The translations under genes and the position numbers were made by a program. The notes beneath the pieces are model-generated. The model had not been told where the DNA came from. It saw nothing but the letters and a program-made list of their open reading frames with translations, and made no database searches. From Lingula anatina (taxonomy: Eukaryota > Brachiopoda > Lingulata > Lingulida > Lingulidae), in contig NW_019775669.1 in NCBI RefSeq assembly GCF_001039355.2, forward strand, positions 384,802 through 448,801: a stretch of 64,000 nucleotides of DNA, read 5' to 3'. Below are positions 41,801 through 54,500 of the stretch, piece by piece (within the stretch, counting starts at the first letter, position 1; every line of letters starts with the position of its first letter).

Positions 41801-44800
41801 GGAGGATCATTTTAATTGCAAAATGCATATAAATGTGAATGAAGTTGAATATGTATTCGTTTTCATGATTGCACCGTGTTGGCCGGTCTATTAAAGCGGT
41901 GGGTCTATTTCTTAATAACTATCACACATGGTTTTCCGACTACCATGATGGCGACTTCTTGTCTACTTCAGCAGGCCGCTGTAAGCTTGTAACTATAGGC
42001 ACCCACCACCTGAACATAGTTTAATTCTGACGTAACACAAATATCAAATGGCGGTCTTTACATGATCACATTGAATTTAATCCAAAAATTGGAGTACCAT
42101 TCGGCTCTACATCAGTTCCCGTACCATAAGACTGGCTGGTATTTTAAGTAAAACCCAAAGCTCGCATATGCTGGAAGATTATTTTACAGCTCTTCTTCAG
42201 ATCTTCTTCAGATGAGTTACTTTTCATATTCTGTGTTCCAAACTCCCCAACCCTGTGTATATTCCAAGAATGTAAAACCATAACTAACCAGCGCATTAAG
42301 GATAGGGACTGGTCGACCCATGAATCTATTTTGGTCTAACAACATTTTCTCATTTTGTTTTCAAAGCCACCGTGATCGCAAATCAGTTGCCTTTACATAA
42401 ACCTAATTCCCTGCAACTTGCCCTTCCTTCAAGCTAGAAAGCAAACCTTGCCCATCCTAATTAAAGCGTGCTTCTTTTAAGAGTTTGTGAAAGTTAAACA
42501 CGAGACACAATTAGCCTTCACATCAGTTTTGAGTAACAGTTCTTCCCACATATCAGGAAGAAGGCCAATACTTCATGTAATGATTATTCTTAACTATCAT
42601 GTGGCTTAATGTTTACCAAGTTTTCAATTATTAAAATGAAAAGAACTGTATTCTACCATAAATGTTAAATGCTGTATCACAGGTTCATTGATTCATTTCA
42701 ACATCATGCTTTGCAGACAATTATCATTATCAGATTGGAATGTTGCGAAGGCAAATTGAAAAGAAAAACTTATTTCGATAAACGAAAACACCGCCAGAAT
42801 GTATGAATAATGGGCAGACAAAGTGTAGGTACATTTTTGGGACACCCTGAACATATATATTTCTACACCTTAGTTTTGTTTCTCTTGTTTAGTTTAAGAT
42901 GGCTTCCACTAATTTTCACAGAATTTGTACAAAATAACATCGCTGAACACAATCTATTGTTAGGATATTTTTTTCTACATTGTTTCTAGCAATTGGGAAG
43001 GTCCAACGCGACGTCATACTTTTACGTTTTGTTTCGAGAATGAAGTTGTCTGTTTCCATTATCTTGAAAGAACAAATATTTTAACTGTAATGACAAACGT
43101 TTGTATACACCATGCCTTTTCCATTACCTGAATGTAGTCTAATGGTCCATTCTAAGAACAGTTTCTTGGTAATGGACAAAACACATTGAGGTACAATATT
43201 TTAGGTATGGGCCGGTTACAGAACCCTGGGTGCCAATTAAACGGTGTATGGTCAGTTAGACGGAGTCTATTTCCAGAATCATCTGTTTTAAAATAGGGCC
43301 AATGGTGATATAGCTTACCCGCTAAGCCATCATTTACTTCTGCGCAGTCTTTAAATAAAAGGAATGGTTTTACAACGGCAGTAAATAGCGGTAGTGTAAG
43401 CATACCTGTACCTGCCACTAACACGTTGTTGTGGACAATAAACTTATAAAAACTGATTAGTAGCTTTGTTTTGAATCCCGTGATAACAATTGGCTGCAAC
43501 AATACTGTACCAAGTAAAAACGTACGCACACAGACATTTTGAGTCTGAAAATTTGGTAACTTATCACTCTTTATTTTGCTTAAGGATATTTTAACCCTTT
43601 ATTTTATCATCCAGATTTCGAAAATGAGGGTTTTCCTGCATCTAATTATTCAAATAATGCATTTATCTTTGTGCTAATTTAAAACAATAAAAAAACCTCG
43701 AAAATATAAAATATCGGCGTTTATATTTGTCGTTGCAATGTAAAGGCATAGGCAACTCAAAGCTTTAATCGTCAATTTCACACCTTTCTATTTTGAGGTG
43801 AGAAAGCAATCGGTATGGGGCGTAACTTCATCCCTGAACAAGATTTTCAAAAATCGGCGAAGTTGACCACGAGTGTATGGGCTACAATCCCGTGCCGTCA
43901 TTTTGGTTAAAAGGTTTTTGTTATGGAGTATGAGCCCCTAATTACAGATTTTCATTAAACAAGGGCATTATTTTGCATTATCAACGATAAAATATTAATT
44001 AAGACTTTTAAGAAAAATCGCTGGTGGTATTTTGGAGTCCTAAATGGTGTCATTAAATCGGCGTTGAAACGGGGATCGTGGGTGCTCAGGTAAATGAGAA
44101 ATTTGAGAAACCGATTTTTCAGTTTTTACCCCATAAGCGCAATTATGACGTCGCCTGTAAGAAGACATATGTAAATGTTTATTAATTTTGCCACTGAACA
44201 CTGAAGATTTATCTGTTACCCAAAAGAATGTATGTATGCATGTATGTAAGGCAGTAAATGGGGAGTTTTGGGCGAAGGGTGACAATATATTTAAAGCTTT
44301 AATTGAACGGCATAGCTATAAGTTTGATTAGAAATAAGATGCGTCAAATCTTTCATTAAGTATCGAATGAACTGAACGACAGTATTTCCTTAGAATGCAT
44401 TAGTTTGAAATATTAAGGAAATTTAGCCGTTTTAACTTTTCTACAATGTATTCATAGGCATCTCTTTACACATCAGTTCTTCTCGACTATAATATTTCTT
44501 TCGTTTTTTGTTATCGTCTGTAATGAAGCTAATACCTGAGCAACCAACGTTTTGTTATTCGAGCCATGAACGTTTCTTATACATAATCAAAATAAAGCGA
44601 ACGTGACAGTTTAAGGGTGTTCGAGTGACTAATTATTTTCTGAACACGCGCTAGTACCGTTTGCTGTCTAAAAAAGTACTAAAGATTGTCAATCTCATTT
44701 TCTTTATCTTATAGTTTAATCCCACGCTCATTTTTATCGCAAAAGTCATACATTTTCCAAGTAATTAAGCAAATTTGGCAAAACAAAAATTATGCAATTG

Positions 44801-45029
44801 TGAAAATAAAAAAAATCCTTAATAGTTGGTTTCGATGTATTTCAAGATGGCATTACGTAAAAATGTAGACGTAACTATTGTTTTAGTACAAAAACCAACA
44901 GAGTAGATCCTACATTGATGTTTTCTTCATCCCTTGCTGACAGATTTTTCTTCAAGTTTTTTTCCAGAAAGTGACTTAACATATCTAGTTAGCATCTGTT
45001 ATAAACGATACTGTTGTTTTTTTTTTCAG

Positions 45030-47245
45030 GTTATGGTCACATAGCGCCCAAGACCGGCTGGGGTCGAGTCATCACCATACTGTACGCCCTCCTGGGCATT
45101 CCACTCCTGCTGCTGTGCTGCGCCAATATAGGCACCACATTGGCAAACTCGGTCCGATTCCTCTACAACAAAGTGTGCTGTGGCATCTGCTGCATTTGCT
45201 GCCAGAAAAGAACGTCACCAAGCAGAGGTCCCAGTCGTGTCAGCTCAAGGTACGAGGGCAATGCACGGAGCATGCGGCGTAGCCGGAGTGCCAGCTCCAG
45301 GAAAAGCACTATGGCTAAGAAAGATTCGTTTTACCAGAGGCTAGAAAGTATTCAAGGGGATGAAGAGAAACCTACCATGAACCACCGCACTCCACGTGCT
45401 AGTCCTTCGGTTAGCGTGAAATCTTCTAAGTCCCCTGCACGCCAGATCAGTATTATGGAAGAGGGTGCCGTCTGCCATTCCGACGACGAGGAAGATATTT
45501 CTCCTCAACAACCACTTATCTTAAGCTCAGTTTCAGACGCGGCTGCAGACGCCGTCCTTGGCGTTAAGCGGCGAAGAGATGATGGCGGAAGTAGTGGAGG
45601 CAGTGGAAAACGTAATAGCGCAATGCGAGAAACTTCTCCAAAACCAGACAGTAAAGTCCCCACCTATGAAGGCGTGAACGACGAAAATCGTAGCAACAGC
45701 GAGAGTCCTAATGATAAAGTAAGAGAAGTCTCACCAAAACCACAAACTACGTATCTGACCGATGATGATAAGATAAATAAAGCCATCGATGAGATGACAC
45801 CGTCAAAAGCAGCGGACGAAACAAAGAAAGTGAGCCCAGAAATAGAAGACGGCTTAACAGCGGAGAAAACGCTCAGTTTAGACATAGATGGCAACGTGGT
45901 TAGAGAAACGGACATTCTTGATGACGAATCAGACAATGAATATTCTTTTGATGATCTTAACGTACGCGAAACAGATATTTTAGATGATGAAATATATGAA
46001 GATGCCGTGGAAAGCTGGGATGAGATCACCGACATTAGCACCCCTTCAAGCCCTAACGTTTCGCCTCAGGACTCCCCCGTTAAAACTAGCTCAAACAGTA
46101 ACTATCTGCAGCAGAAACTCGAGTTGTCACATAATGGTGACGATAACAAAAATATAATCAGAGGCAACGAAAGTGAATCCAAACTATCCGACATTTTCCA
46201 AGATGCTCTCAATGGCTGGCCGATTGAATTAGCGGACCCGCTCATGGAGTGCGATAATGAGAACGAAGAAGCTCTTCGAATGCTGCCAAATATTGAAAAC
46301 TACGATACAATTGAAAAGCACGAAATTGAGAATGAAGAAAATGACAATAAGGATAAGAGGAAAAAAAGAAAAAAAGAAATCAAAGAAGCAAAAGCAAGGG
46401 AAATGAAGGAAAAGAAAGAAGCCGAGAAAAGAGCTCAACAAGAACGCAAAGAAACACTTGTTCGACAAAAAACTTTGAAAAAGGAAGAATTGGAAGAGAA
46501 AAAACGAAGGAAGAAGGAGGAGGCTGAGCGTGCAAGAGAAGAAAAAATTGCTCAATTAATGCAATTAAAAGAGGAAGAGAAAGAGAATCAGAGACGCCTG
46601 GAAGAGGAAAAACGGGCAAAAAAGGCGATGGAAGAGGAGAGAAAGCGTTCTCAGAAAGAACAAAAAGAGCGTGAGAAAAGTGAAAAGAAGGAAAGTATTG
46701 CAAGACAAAAGACACTGAAAAAAGAGGAGCTTGAGCGACAAAAAACATTGAAACGCTTGTCATCGAAAGGAGAGAAGTCGTCTAAGAAAAGTAGCTCGAA
46801 GACACCTTCACCCCAGCCAGAATTTATTTCTCCTGGGGATAAATATAAAATCAAAACAAAAATAACACAGTACACGACCCATCGCCGTGTCACAACCAAG
46901 CAAGGCAAAGTCAGTGTGCCAATTTACGTCAGTTTTGGTATCATGACTGGCTACATTGTTGGCGGGGCCTTCTTATTTTCAATCTGGGAAGGCTGGGATT
47001 TTCTCAAAGGGTTATACTTCTGTTTTATCACGCTCAGCACCATTGGTTTTGGCGATGTAGTTCCTGGCACCAGCATTAATAGTGATTCTGCGCCAGAAAA
47101 ACTTGTCTTTGTGTCGCTTTATCTTCTGTTCGGTTTAGCCGTCATTGCGATGTGTTTTGACCTGATGCAAGAGGAAGTCCGGAACCACTTCCGGTGGCTG
47201 GGTATGAAGATAGGTCTCATTGAAGACAAACTTAAAAATGGATGA
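45030..47245 (+). CDS. Two-pore-domain (K2P/TWIK-like) potassium channel, exon 2 (residues 279-1016), with giant cytoplasmic loop
   Basis: Continues from exon 1 (G|GT TAT GGT) to TGA at 47243-47245, for a total of about 1016 aa. Order: filter 1 YGHIAPKTGWG (280-290), M2 (about 291-320, YALLGIPLLLLCCANIGTT), and a Cys-rich juxtamembrane stretch CCGICCICC. The cytoplasmic loop spans about residues 321-905, then M3 (about 908-931), pore 2 with filter TIGFG (949-953), M4 (about 970-988) and a short C-terminus (FDLMQEEVRNHFRWLGMKIG). The loop holds a Ser/Arg-rich part (RRSRSASSRKS), acidic segments with VRETDILDDE twice (569-578, 590-599), and a Lys/Glu/Arg-rich probable coiled coil (about 720-870). 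RQKTLK occurs three times (757, 837, 848). The usual M2-M3 loop is a few tens of residues; vertebrate TRESK (KCNK18) and some arthropod TWIK-like channels have long ones. No AATAAA was identified close to the stop. Confidence 0.95.
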
Positions 47246-50200
47246 TTCTGGCATGCAGTGATCACCCTTATGTTTTTTATTGTCGATCAACATCGTGAAT
47301 GCTTTGGGCACCTACCACGTTCTTTTTCCCATTTGGTGTCATCTTTTTTAATGCGTACAGTTATATGTACAGTCAAATAAGCGGGGAATTCAAATTTGAA
47401 CATGCAAAAAAAGAGAAGTGACCCAAGGCATTCCAGTCAAGCGACCCCTATCGTGCGAAAGCCCGCTGCAGACAGTGGCAGCAAAGCGACGAGATGAATC
47501 TCCGGAGACAGAGAGAGTGTCGCTCACGTGCCGTCCCTATGGCACCCAGAGTCCCAGCGCCAGCCCCGAGCTATGGAAGGGATCAGCAAGATGATTTGTT
47601 GGCGAAAAGCACCATCTAGCCAATTCTCCACAATTATGTAGTACGGCATAAGTGAGGAGCGTTTCAAAGTTTATACAGACTAGATTTGACATCTTGCTAC
47701 ACGAGAAGGAGCAGTTTGACAAGTATAACAACAACAACATCAACGTAATCATGCCACTAAAACTAATTAAAATGTTACAAAGAAACACCGCGACGGTGTA
47801 AATGTGACTGGACGTTTCCTACCAAAGCATCCTTCCACAGCTGTATACCATACTACATACAAATACTTTATCCCTTTACTGGTGTTTACAATAATGCATT
47901 GGGCTACTGGATCTCTATTTTCACCATACCAAAAGGCAAGAACTGGTGACTATCATGCTATATGTGGCTACCTTACCTCCAAATGGTGTATACCAATCTT
48001 CGCCTCATCAGTGTAAGAACTGCAGCTTTCTATTAAACAAAAACATAAGGGATAATGGACTAGGGTTCTGCAATAACTTCTTGAAAATATTTCTAAAATT
48101 ACTGATATTCCTGTTTTCTATATTGTGTAAAACTCTTGATGTAAAATAATTTATACAATTTGATATGGGCACTTTATCAAAAACATGCACGAACAGAATT
48201 TTTATTTAACGGTCTTCTCTCACTCCTGAGACCTATCGTTTTCCCATATTTGTATTACTAAATGTTTTGTTACGCAAGTAATGAAAGGAAAAAAAATAGC
48301 CCAATTCTTATTAGAAAAATTATAGGGCCCTGTAATCGTGTGTGTATTTTTGGAAGGGATCCCACATCAACTTCGTTCGTCATTGGCATGTCTGGCTATA
48401 GATTGATGAGATGAGACTTCAAATTTAGAAAACGCGCTCCAGTCTAAGGCACCAAAACAACAGTCGCTGTTTACTAAACGGCCTGTTTATTGAACGGCTG
48501 CATGCAGATTTAATAAAGTGGCTATGTTGAGTTTCACAAATTAGACAGTGACTAATGGCCACTTTCGTGGCTCCAGTACAAAGGGGCGTTATTGAGCATT
48601 GATCTCAGTTTTTTCTTAATTTGACAGAAACCCCAACTCTGTAGACATGTTTGCTGGGTTAAACAGTTCACTAGCATACTGGTATAATCGCATTCGATAC
48701 TAGAGAAAATAACTTTTCGTCAATCTCATCGTTAGGGAAGTGAATGGTGGAGCCAATAATTAGATGACTGAGAGTTATAAGAAAAATTGAAAGCACGATT
48801 TAGGATATTAACTGCAACGTGGTTGCCATACCAATAAGTTTTTATAAGCACTCATAAGGAATAATAATTTTCCCCTCTTGAATAAAACCAACGACCAGGT
48901 TGCGATGGTACCTGGAAGTGAATGAAGTAAAATGAAATTAGTTTGTTTCGTAAATAGATGTGTGGATTTGGTATTACGTTTTCCTACAAGTGGATATTTG
49001 TATTGATCAGCTTGGTAGGTAAGGTATAGGGTGGAACATAAATGTAGAGACAAAGAAAAGTAGAGAACTTAAATAATTGGGCTGGACTAAGGCATTTGAT
49101 GACCATATTACGGGGGGGAATGCAGTTGGCTTGTGTGAGCACGTGTGCGTATACATGCGTGCGTGTAGTCGTAATTTCATTGTTTTCTTGCGACCACCTC
49201 ACTCGTCTTCAAATAGGATTAGAAACGGAAACACCGAAACAATGGTTTCTCTAACTGGCCATTACATTTTCATGGATTGATAAGCATCATCCGTCTACCC
49301 CAGGGACAGTAAGTTAGACATGTTGTATTGATATCTCTGATCAGTATCAAAATGATAGACAAAGATCGTATTATACACAGGAGACACGGTAGAGTAGTGT
49401 TAGTTGTCATTAAAAGCATTCGTTTATTGTGTGACCCTATTTAGGCCATTGTTTAGGTGTACTGTGGGTATTTATTTATTTAATTTTATTTTAAATTTAA
49501 TTAATTTTTTAAACTATATAATCGACATCATTCAGCGTAGTAACTACTTTTTGCACGTCGAGGCGTGAAAACATATCAGATGTGTGAGAAAATGATTCAA
49601 TAAACACCATTTTTTCTCTTTGATACTGTAATCTTATCTATTATAGTTTTTTCACATGGAGACCTTAAGTTATAGTGTACTTGGTAGCAGGTTGAGGGTA
49701 TAAGGCCTCTCTTGTAATGGCCCATGCTTTCGATTGCTTTATTTCGGAGTAATACTTTGCTATGAATCGAATCAGACCACCTAGTTGCGCTCTTAAAATC
49801 TAAACCATCTTTGACTTTAAGTTTCCAGTGAAACGCGGCTCAGGCTCGATATTCGTTCTTCTTTTTCAAGGCAGTATGGAAAAGAAAATCTCTTACACAA
49901 AAGTTACTGGCTTAACTTTCATCTCAGTAGGACTAATATCTTTCCTTGCAACTCACACTCTACAGTACATGTTGGCATCCATGTAATAGGTACTTTTATC
50001 AAACTCTTGAGAACACCAGCACTATGCCAAATCATTCTCAAAATTCCCAAATATGGTGTACATAATGTGCTAATAGGTTTGTGCCTCCATGTCTTAAGTT
50101 GTTATCAGTCACCATTTTCTTCGTTTGACATGACATTCAATGGCAAATACTGTGGATTTAAACTAGACAACTGTCAAGCCTGTGAAATTAGAAATAAATG

Positions 50201-51572
50201 GAAAAAACGACATATTGACTTTTCCGCGATTTAAAATAAACTACAATTAAAAAAAACAGCTGTGCTTGAAAACCTGTATCATAAAAGCCCCCTCCCCCCT
50301 CCGCCTCTAGGCACCGCTATCCGCATAGTCAGATAGAATCCATGGTACAATCAAACATAAAGTCATAATGAATGTCCCAAAACTGGACTGCCCCACGCTC
50401 CACTTCCTTGCTAAAATCCATAATGCTATAAATACCAAATTCAATACCAAAGGTCGAGTAGGCAGTTAATGTGATCAAGACGCAGTGTACCATGACATTG
50501 TTCTGATTGCGTAAGCTCAGCTTACGATGCCGTGATCTAAAATTGTGTTAGATGAGACGTACAATCCAGAAGCATTACAGGAATGCGTCAGTTGAGCATA
50601 CAGTGGATTACAAGTTAGAGACCACCACAAAACACTGGTGTTTAGAGTGCTTTTACCAGAGAAGTTCATATTGCAATTTTTTCAAATTCATATTAGCAAA
50701 TAGAGAATGAATTTTCATATAGTTGAGCTTTTTGAAATTGCATTGCTTACGCCATATTTCACTTGTGTATATTTCGTTACTTAAGGCTTGCATTACATGT
50801 TATACTGTTGTTGCTACAATTGAGATATCATGGAATCAAGGATTTGTATTTATATTTCATTTTAACCGTACACCAAAACAGTAAACATTTCAGTCATGCC
50901 CCCCCCCACAAAAAGTGAAAATTTTGCATATGCAATGCCATTTTATTTGCTTTTGAACCAGTAGTTGTATCCATTATTTTGAAAAAAAAATTATTAATTT
51001 TGAGCTGCTGTCACATTTCATACCGTGGATCGAGCTGTATGTACATGTATATTGCCCCCACATGTATGACTTGCAAAAGATAACTTAACTTTACCCTTGC
51101 AAATGAGAACAAAAATACCCTTGTATACAATCGCCGCACGTAATGGTCTGATTGGAAAATCTGGGCAGTGCAGATATCTTCAGCGGATCCAAACCCAAAA
51201 GTTGGGATCAGAAAACCGGTCGCGTGCAGGAAATGTTTGCGTTGCGTACTATTTTATCTTGTCTCTAAACATTCTTATCCTACAAAGTTAGTGACATCCT
51301 TTCCAGATCAGTCACAAGGCTGTTGGATAAATAGGGAATAGACGTTCAAGAGCGGACCATAGACATTTACGGTATATACAGATATACAGATATATAGATA
51401 TTAAACATTTTCAAGCGTGGGAAGAAAGCTGTACCAGTAAATATAAAGATCGATGCTCTGTTTGATTTTATATTTTTGAAATTATATTTGAAATTGATAA
51501 AAAGGTGGTATTTATATAATAACCCGTAGACATTAAATCTCTTATTTTCTTGAATTTCATCTCATCCCAAAG
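47246..51572. other. Intergenic between K2P channel and glucan-binding protein genes
   Basis: No gene recognised. The first part should be the channel's 3' untranslated region. AATAAA hexamers occur at 48512-48517 and in TTCAATAAACACC near 49600, but neither can be tied to a transcript end. A C9 run sits near 50899. The last 100 bases precede the GH16 gene start. Confidence 0.5.
51513..51519 (+). promoter_or_regulatory. Possible TATA box of the glucan-binding protein gene
   Basis: TATATAA about 54 bases upstream of the ATG at 51573, compatible with a short 5' leader. The surroundings are very AT-rich, so a chance match is quite possible. Confidence 0.3.
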
Positions 51573-54500
51573 ATGAGGCTTGTTATTGGCGTTGTGATAT
51601 GGGGGTGCCTTTTGGAGCCAGCACTCGCACAATCCGGAGGACCAATTATTCAGCCGATGGCAATTTCACAGCTAAGTCCACGTGGTCTCAAGTTTGAATA
51701 TCCAGGTTGTAGTTATTGCGATTATCGTTGTGATATTATGCTCATGAATTATATTTTAAAACATGTTTCAAAAGCCGAGGAATGTATCTATTACCAAATT
51801 ACTATTTCAGCCATCATATAATAAATGCGCTGTACTGTACGTGGTCCCATGCAATTTAGTTGAAAAACCTAAAGAGATATCGTTATATTTTATTGCTATT
51901 TGCTATACAATTCTTGATTTTGTATTTTTTTTTCTTTTTTATATATAAACGGCTCAGCAATGATAAAAACTTCAGATAATTGTAGCTATGTTTAAAGGTA
52001 ATTTTTTGTATGAAATACGTACAGTGTTTTTATGTGTCTGAGATATTTTGGATCAATTCAATAATTATACTATTTAATCTACCCATTTGCAGACCACCAA
52101 GGAGTCACACTGGTTGGTCTTCACTACAGTGTCAATAAAGTCGTTCGTGACGTAGCCCCGGGAGATGTCAATGTCGATATCAGGACCAAAACAGGTAAGG
52201 TATTATTATCTCGACTAAGAAAGTCCTTCACAGTTAAACGAATAGATTGTATTATGACGTTAAACAGTGTATATACAAACTGATGTATGGATATGTAAAA
52301 CCATCCCTATCCATGTGAATAAGACCCCATTCCCATAGATTTTAGATCGATCTATCCCTGTGGGGAGTCACTCTAGGATACTGTCAGCTTAGCCGGCTTA
52401 AGCGTCTGACCCGCCTAATAACAGCTGTAAGAGGGTAATTAACTATGGTGCGCGCTCGGCTGACTGCAATTTAGCGTGAACCCCCAGGGAGTTAGGTCGA
52501 TCTAAATCTAAATCTCTGGATCGATCATAATCTCTGGGAATGCACCCTAAGACTGGGTTCACATCCCTAGATCGATCTAACAGGATTGGTCCATCTCCAC
52601 GGGGTCCCTCGCTAAGTTGCTTTCAGCCCAAGCGGCTTAGGCTGTATTCCCAGCGCTTTTAGATCGATCTATCTCCTCAGGGAGTCTCACTAGATTACTG
52701 TCATATAATCCGGCTTAAATGTCCTTCCTGCCTACTACAAGCTGTAAGGGGGTAATTAACTTTCGTGTCCGCTCGGCTGACAGCTATTTAGCGTGAACCC
52801 CCAGGGAGTTAGGTCGATCTAAAGTAGATCGATCTAATCTCTGGAAATGGGGTCTTAGACGTCTGGGACGCCCACTAAAGCTGCTAAACGATAGCTAATT
52901 ACTCCCTATCAGCCTTAGCAGGCGTGACAGACACCTAAGCCGCCCAAGTTTATTGCAATTAATTGGGAATCCTCTCGGAGATAGTTCGATCCAAAGTTAG
53001 TAGCCTACGATAGGGTCTGGGAATGGTCTCTTAGGGATGGGAACTCAGTCTGAGTCCATCAAGATAAAAAAAAAATCAGCTCAATTTATAAAGATAAAAA
53101 ACAGCCATGAATTATGCTCAATCACTTTCATGCAATACCTGCATTAATAACAAACCAAATATTTTCTAAAACTTTTGAATGAACGCTTCTTTGAATATTT
53201 TAGGTGGGAAGTGGGTGTACGAAGACAGCACCACGGAGGTGAAGCCTGGCGACACCGTCCATTACTGGTATCTGGTGGTCATTGAAGGCCAGGGCGGCCA
53301 TAATGACCTCAACTTGCAATGGACAGTGCCAGGTATGGGCCTTCTTAGCTTCAAGTTAATGGGTTTCTTTCTATGGGTTCATTTGATCAATATCGTTGGT
53401 GCTGATGAAGTTATCAAAATTAAATGAGCCGGTACATGTAGCTACTTGTCAGCCTTGCTATTGTTTAAATGGAATTTATTGTTTAAATTTAAAACTCGCC
53501 TTTTTCTCAAAGCTTACACTTGTGCAAAACTGGCTACTACTATTTTTATCTCAGTTTCAACTACGCCTTCACCATCAACCTCGACGTCCACGCACTCGTC
53601 ATCAACTACCACACCAGGGTCGTCAGGGAGTACGACCTCTTCCACTCACCATTCTACTAAGTCGACTACCACTACTACTAACAAACCAGGCCCAGGACCT
53701 ACGTCCCCTCCCCAGCCACGTAAGTACTGAAGAGAGGCTGGAAAATTAAAGGCCTCATTTGTTGATGCGACTGATTCAAAACTGAAACTCTAAGGCAATA
53801 CTCTAACATTTCTGAGATCCTGAGTTTTGTGCATTCCCTTATACCAGTTTTTTTTTTTACGGAACGTAGCGCTGAGATATACAAGTATATGCCTGTATAT
53901 TGTAATGACATTTTTCTCAGAAGTAGTTTTTGTTTTAAAGCCATAAAAAAACTTTTTAAGGAAAAATTTAAGGAAATACGATTTTCTAATAAAAAAAAAT
54001 TGTTGTTATAGCAGGGTGTACAAAAAAAAAAAAAAAAAAAAAAAAAAACTGACGCAAAATAAAGCTGTGAAGATATGTTTTTCAAATTCCACAGATCCAA
54101 CTGGTTGTACAACTTACCCGTGCGTCATATTTGAAGACGATTTCGACACTTTGGATTTCTCCAAATGGCAACATGAGATCACTATGGGAGGTGGCGGGGT
54201 TAGTCATTTTTCGTTATTGTTCATTTGCGAGATGTTTTTTCAAACCAAAATACATAGAAAGTTCTGACAGACAAAATCATTTCAGAATGGATTTTAGGTA
54301 TTTCTACCATTTTAGATTGCTCAAAACGTTAAGATTTGTCATCTTATACGAATAAAAGATAGAATAACCTTTGAGAGTAATCTGAGAGGTATCTGAGGAT
54401 CAACAATAAAAAATGGATTGAAAAATTTTAAACGTGTACAGGTAAATATACTTGAAATGGAAAATTAATACATAAAAGATAGGTTAAAAACGAAAATTTA

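Larger units (their letters stand above)
23368..45029 (+). other. 21.7-kb intron of the K2P channel gene
   Basis: Donor GTAAGA at 23368; acceptor a long T run plus CAG at 45027-45029. The intron joins exons encoding TTI-G and YGH of the first pore. No nested protein gene was recognised on either strand. Contents that could be named (MITE-like element, homopolymers, GA tracts, small tandem repeats, G-rich tract) are listed separately. The longest unexplained frame is 125 codons on the minus strand at 43529-43152, without recognisable motifs. Confidence 0.9.

Noticed and set aside
45664-46908. Several minus-strand frames of 80-127 codons rich in Ser, Leu and Phe
   Set aside because: They are the antisense shadow of the Lys/Glu/Ser-rich channel loop, which keeps stop codons rare on both strands.
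53396-53749. Arg/Leu/Pro-rich frame overlapping the linker exon of the GH16 gene
   Set aside because: It is the alternative frame of the Ser/Thr linker exon. The correct frame is fixed by the CBM39 and GH16 exons on either side.
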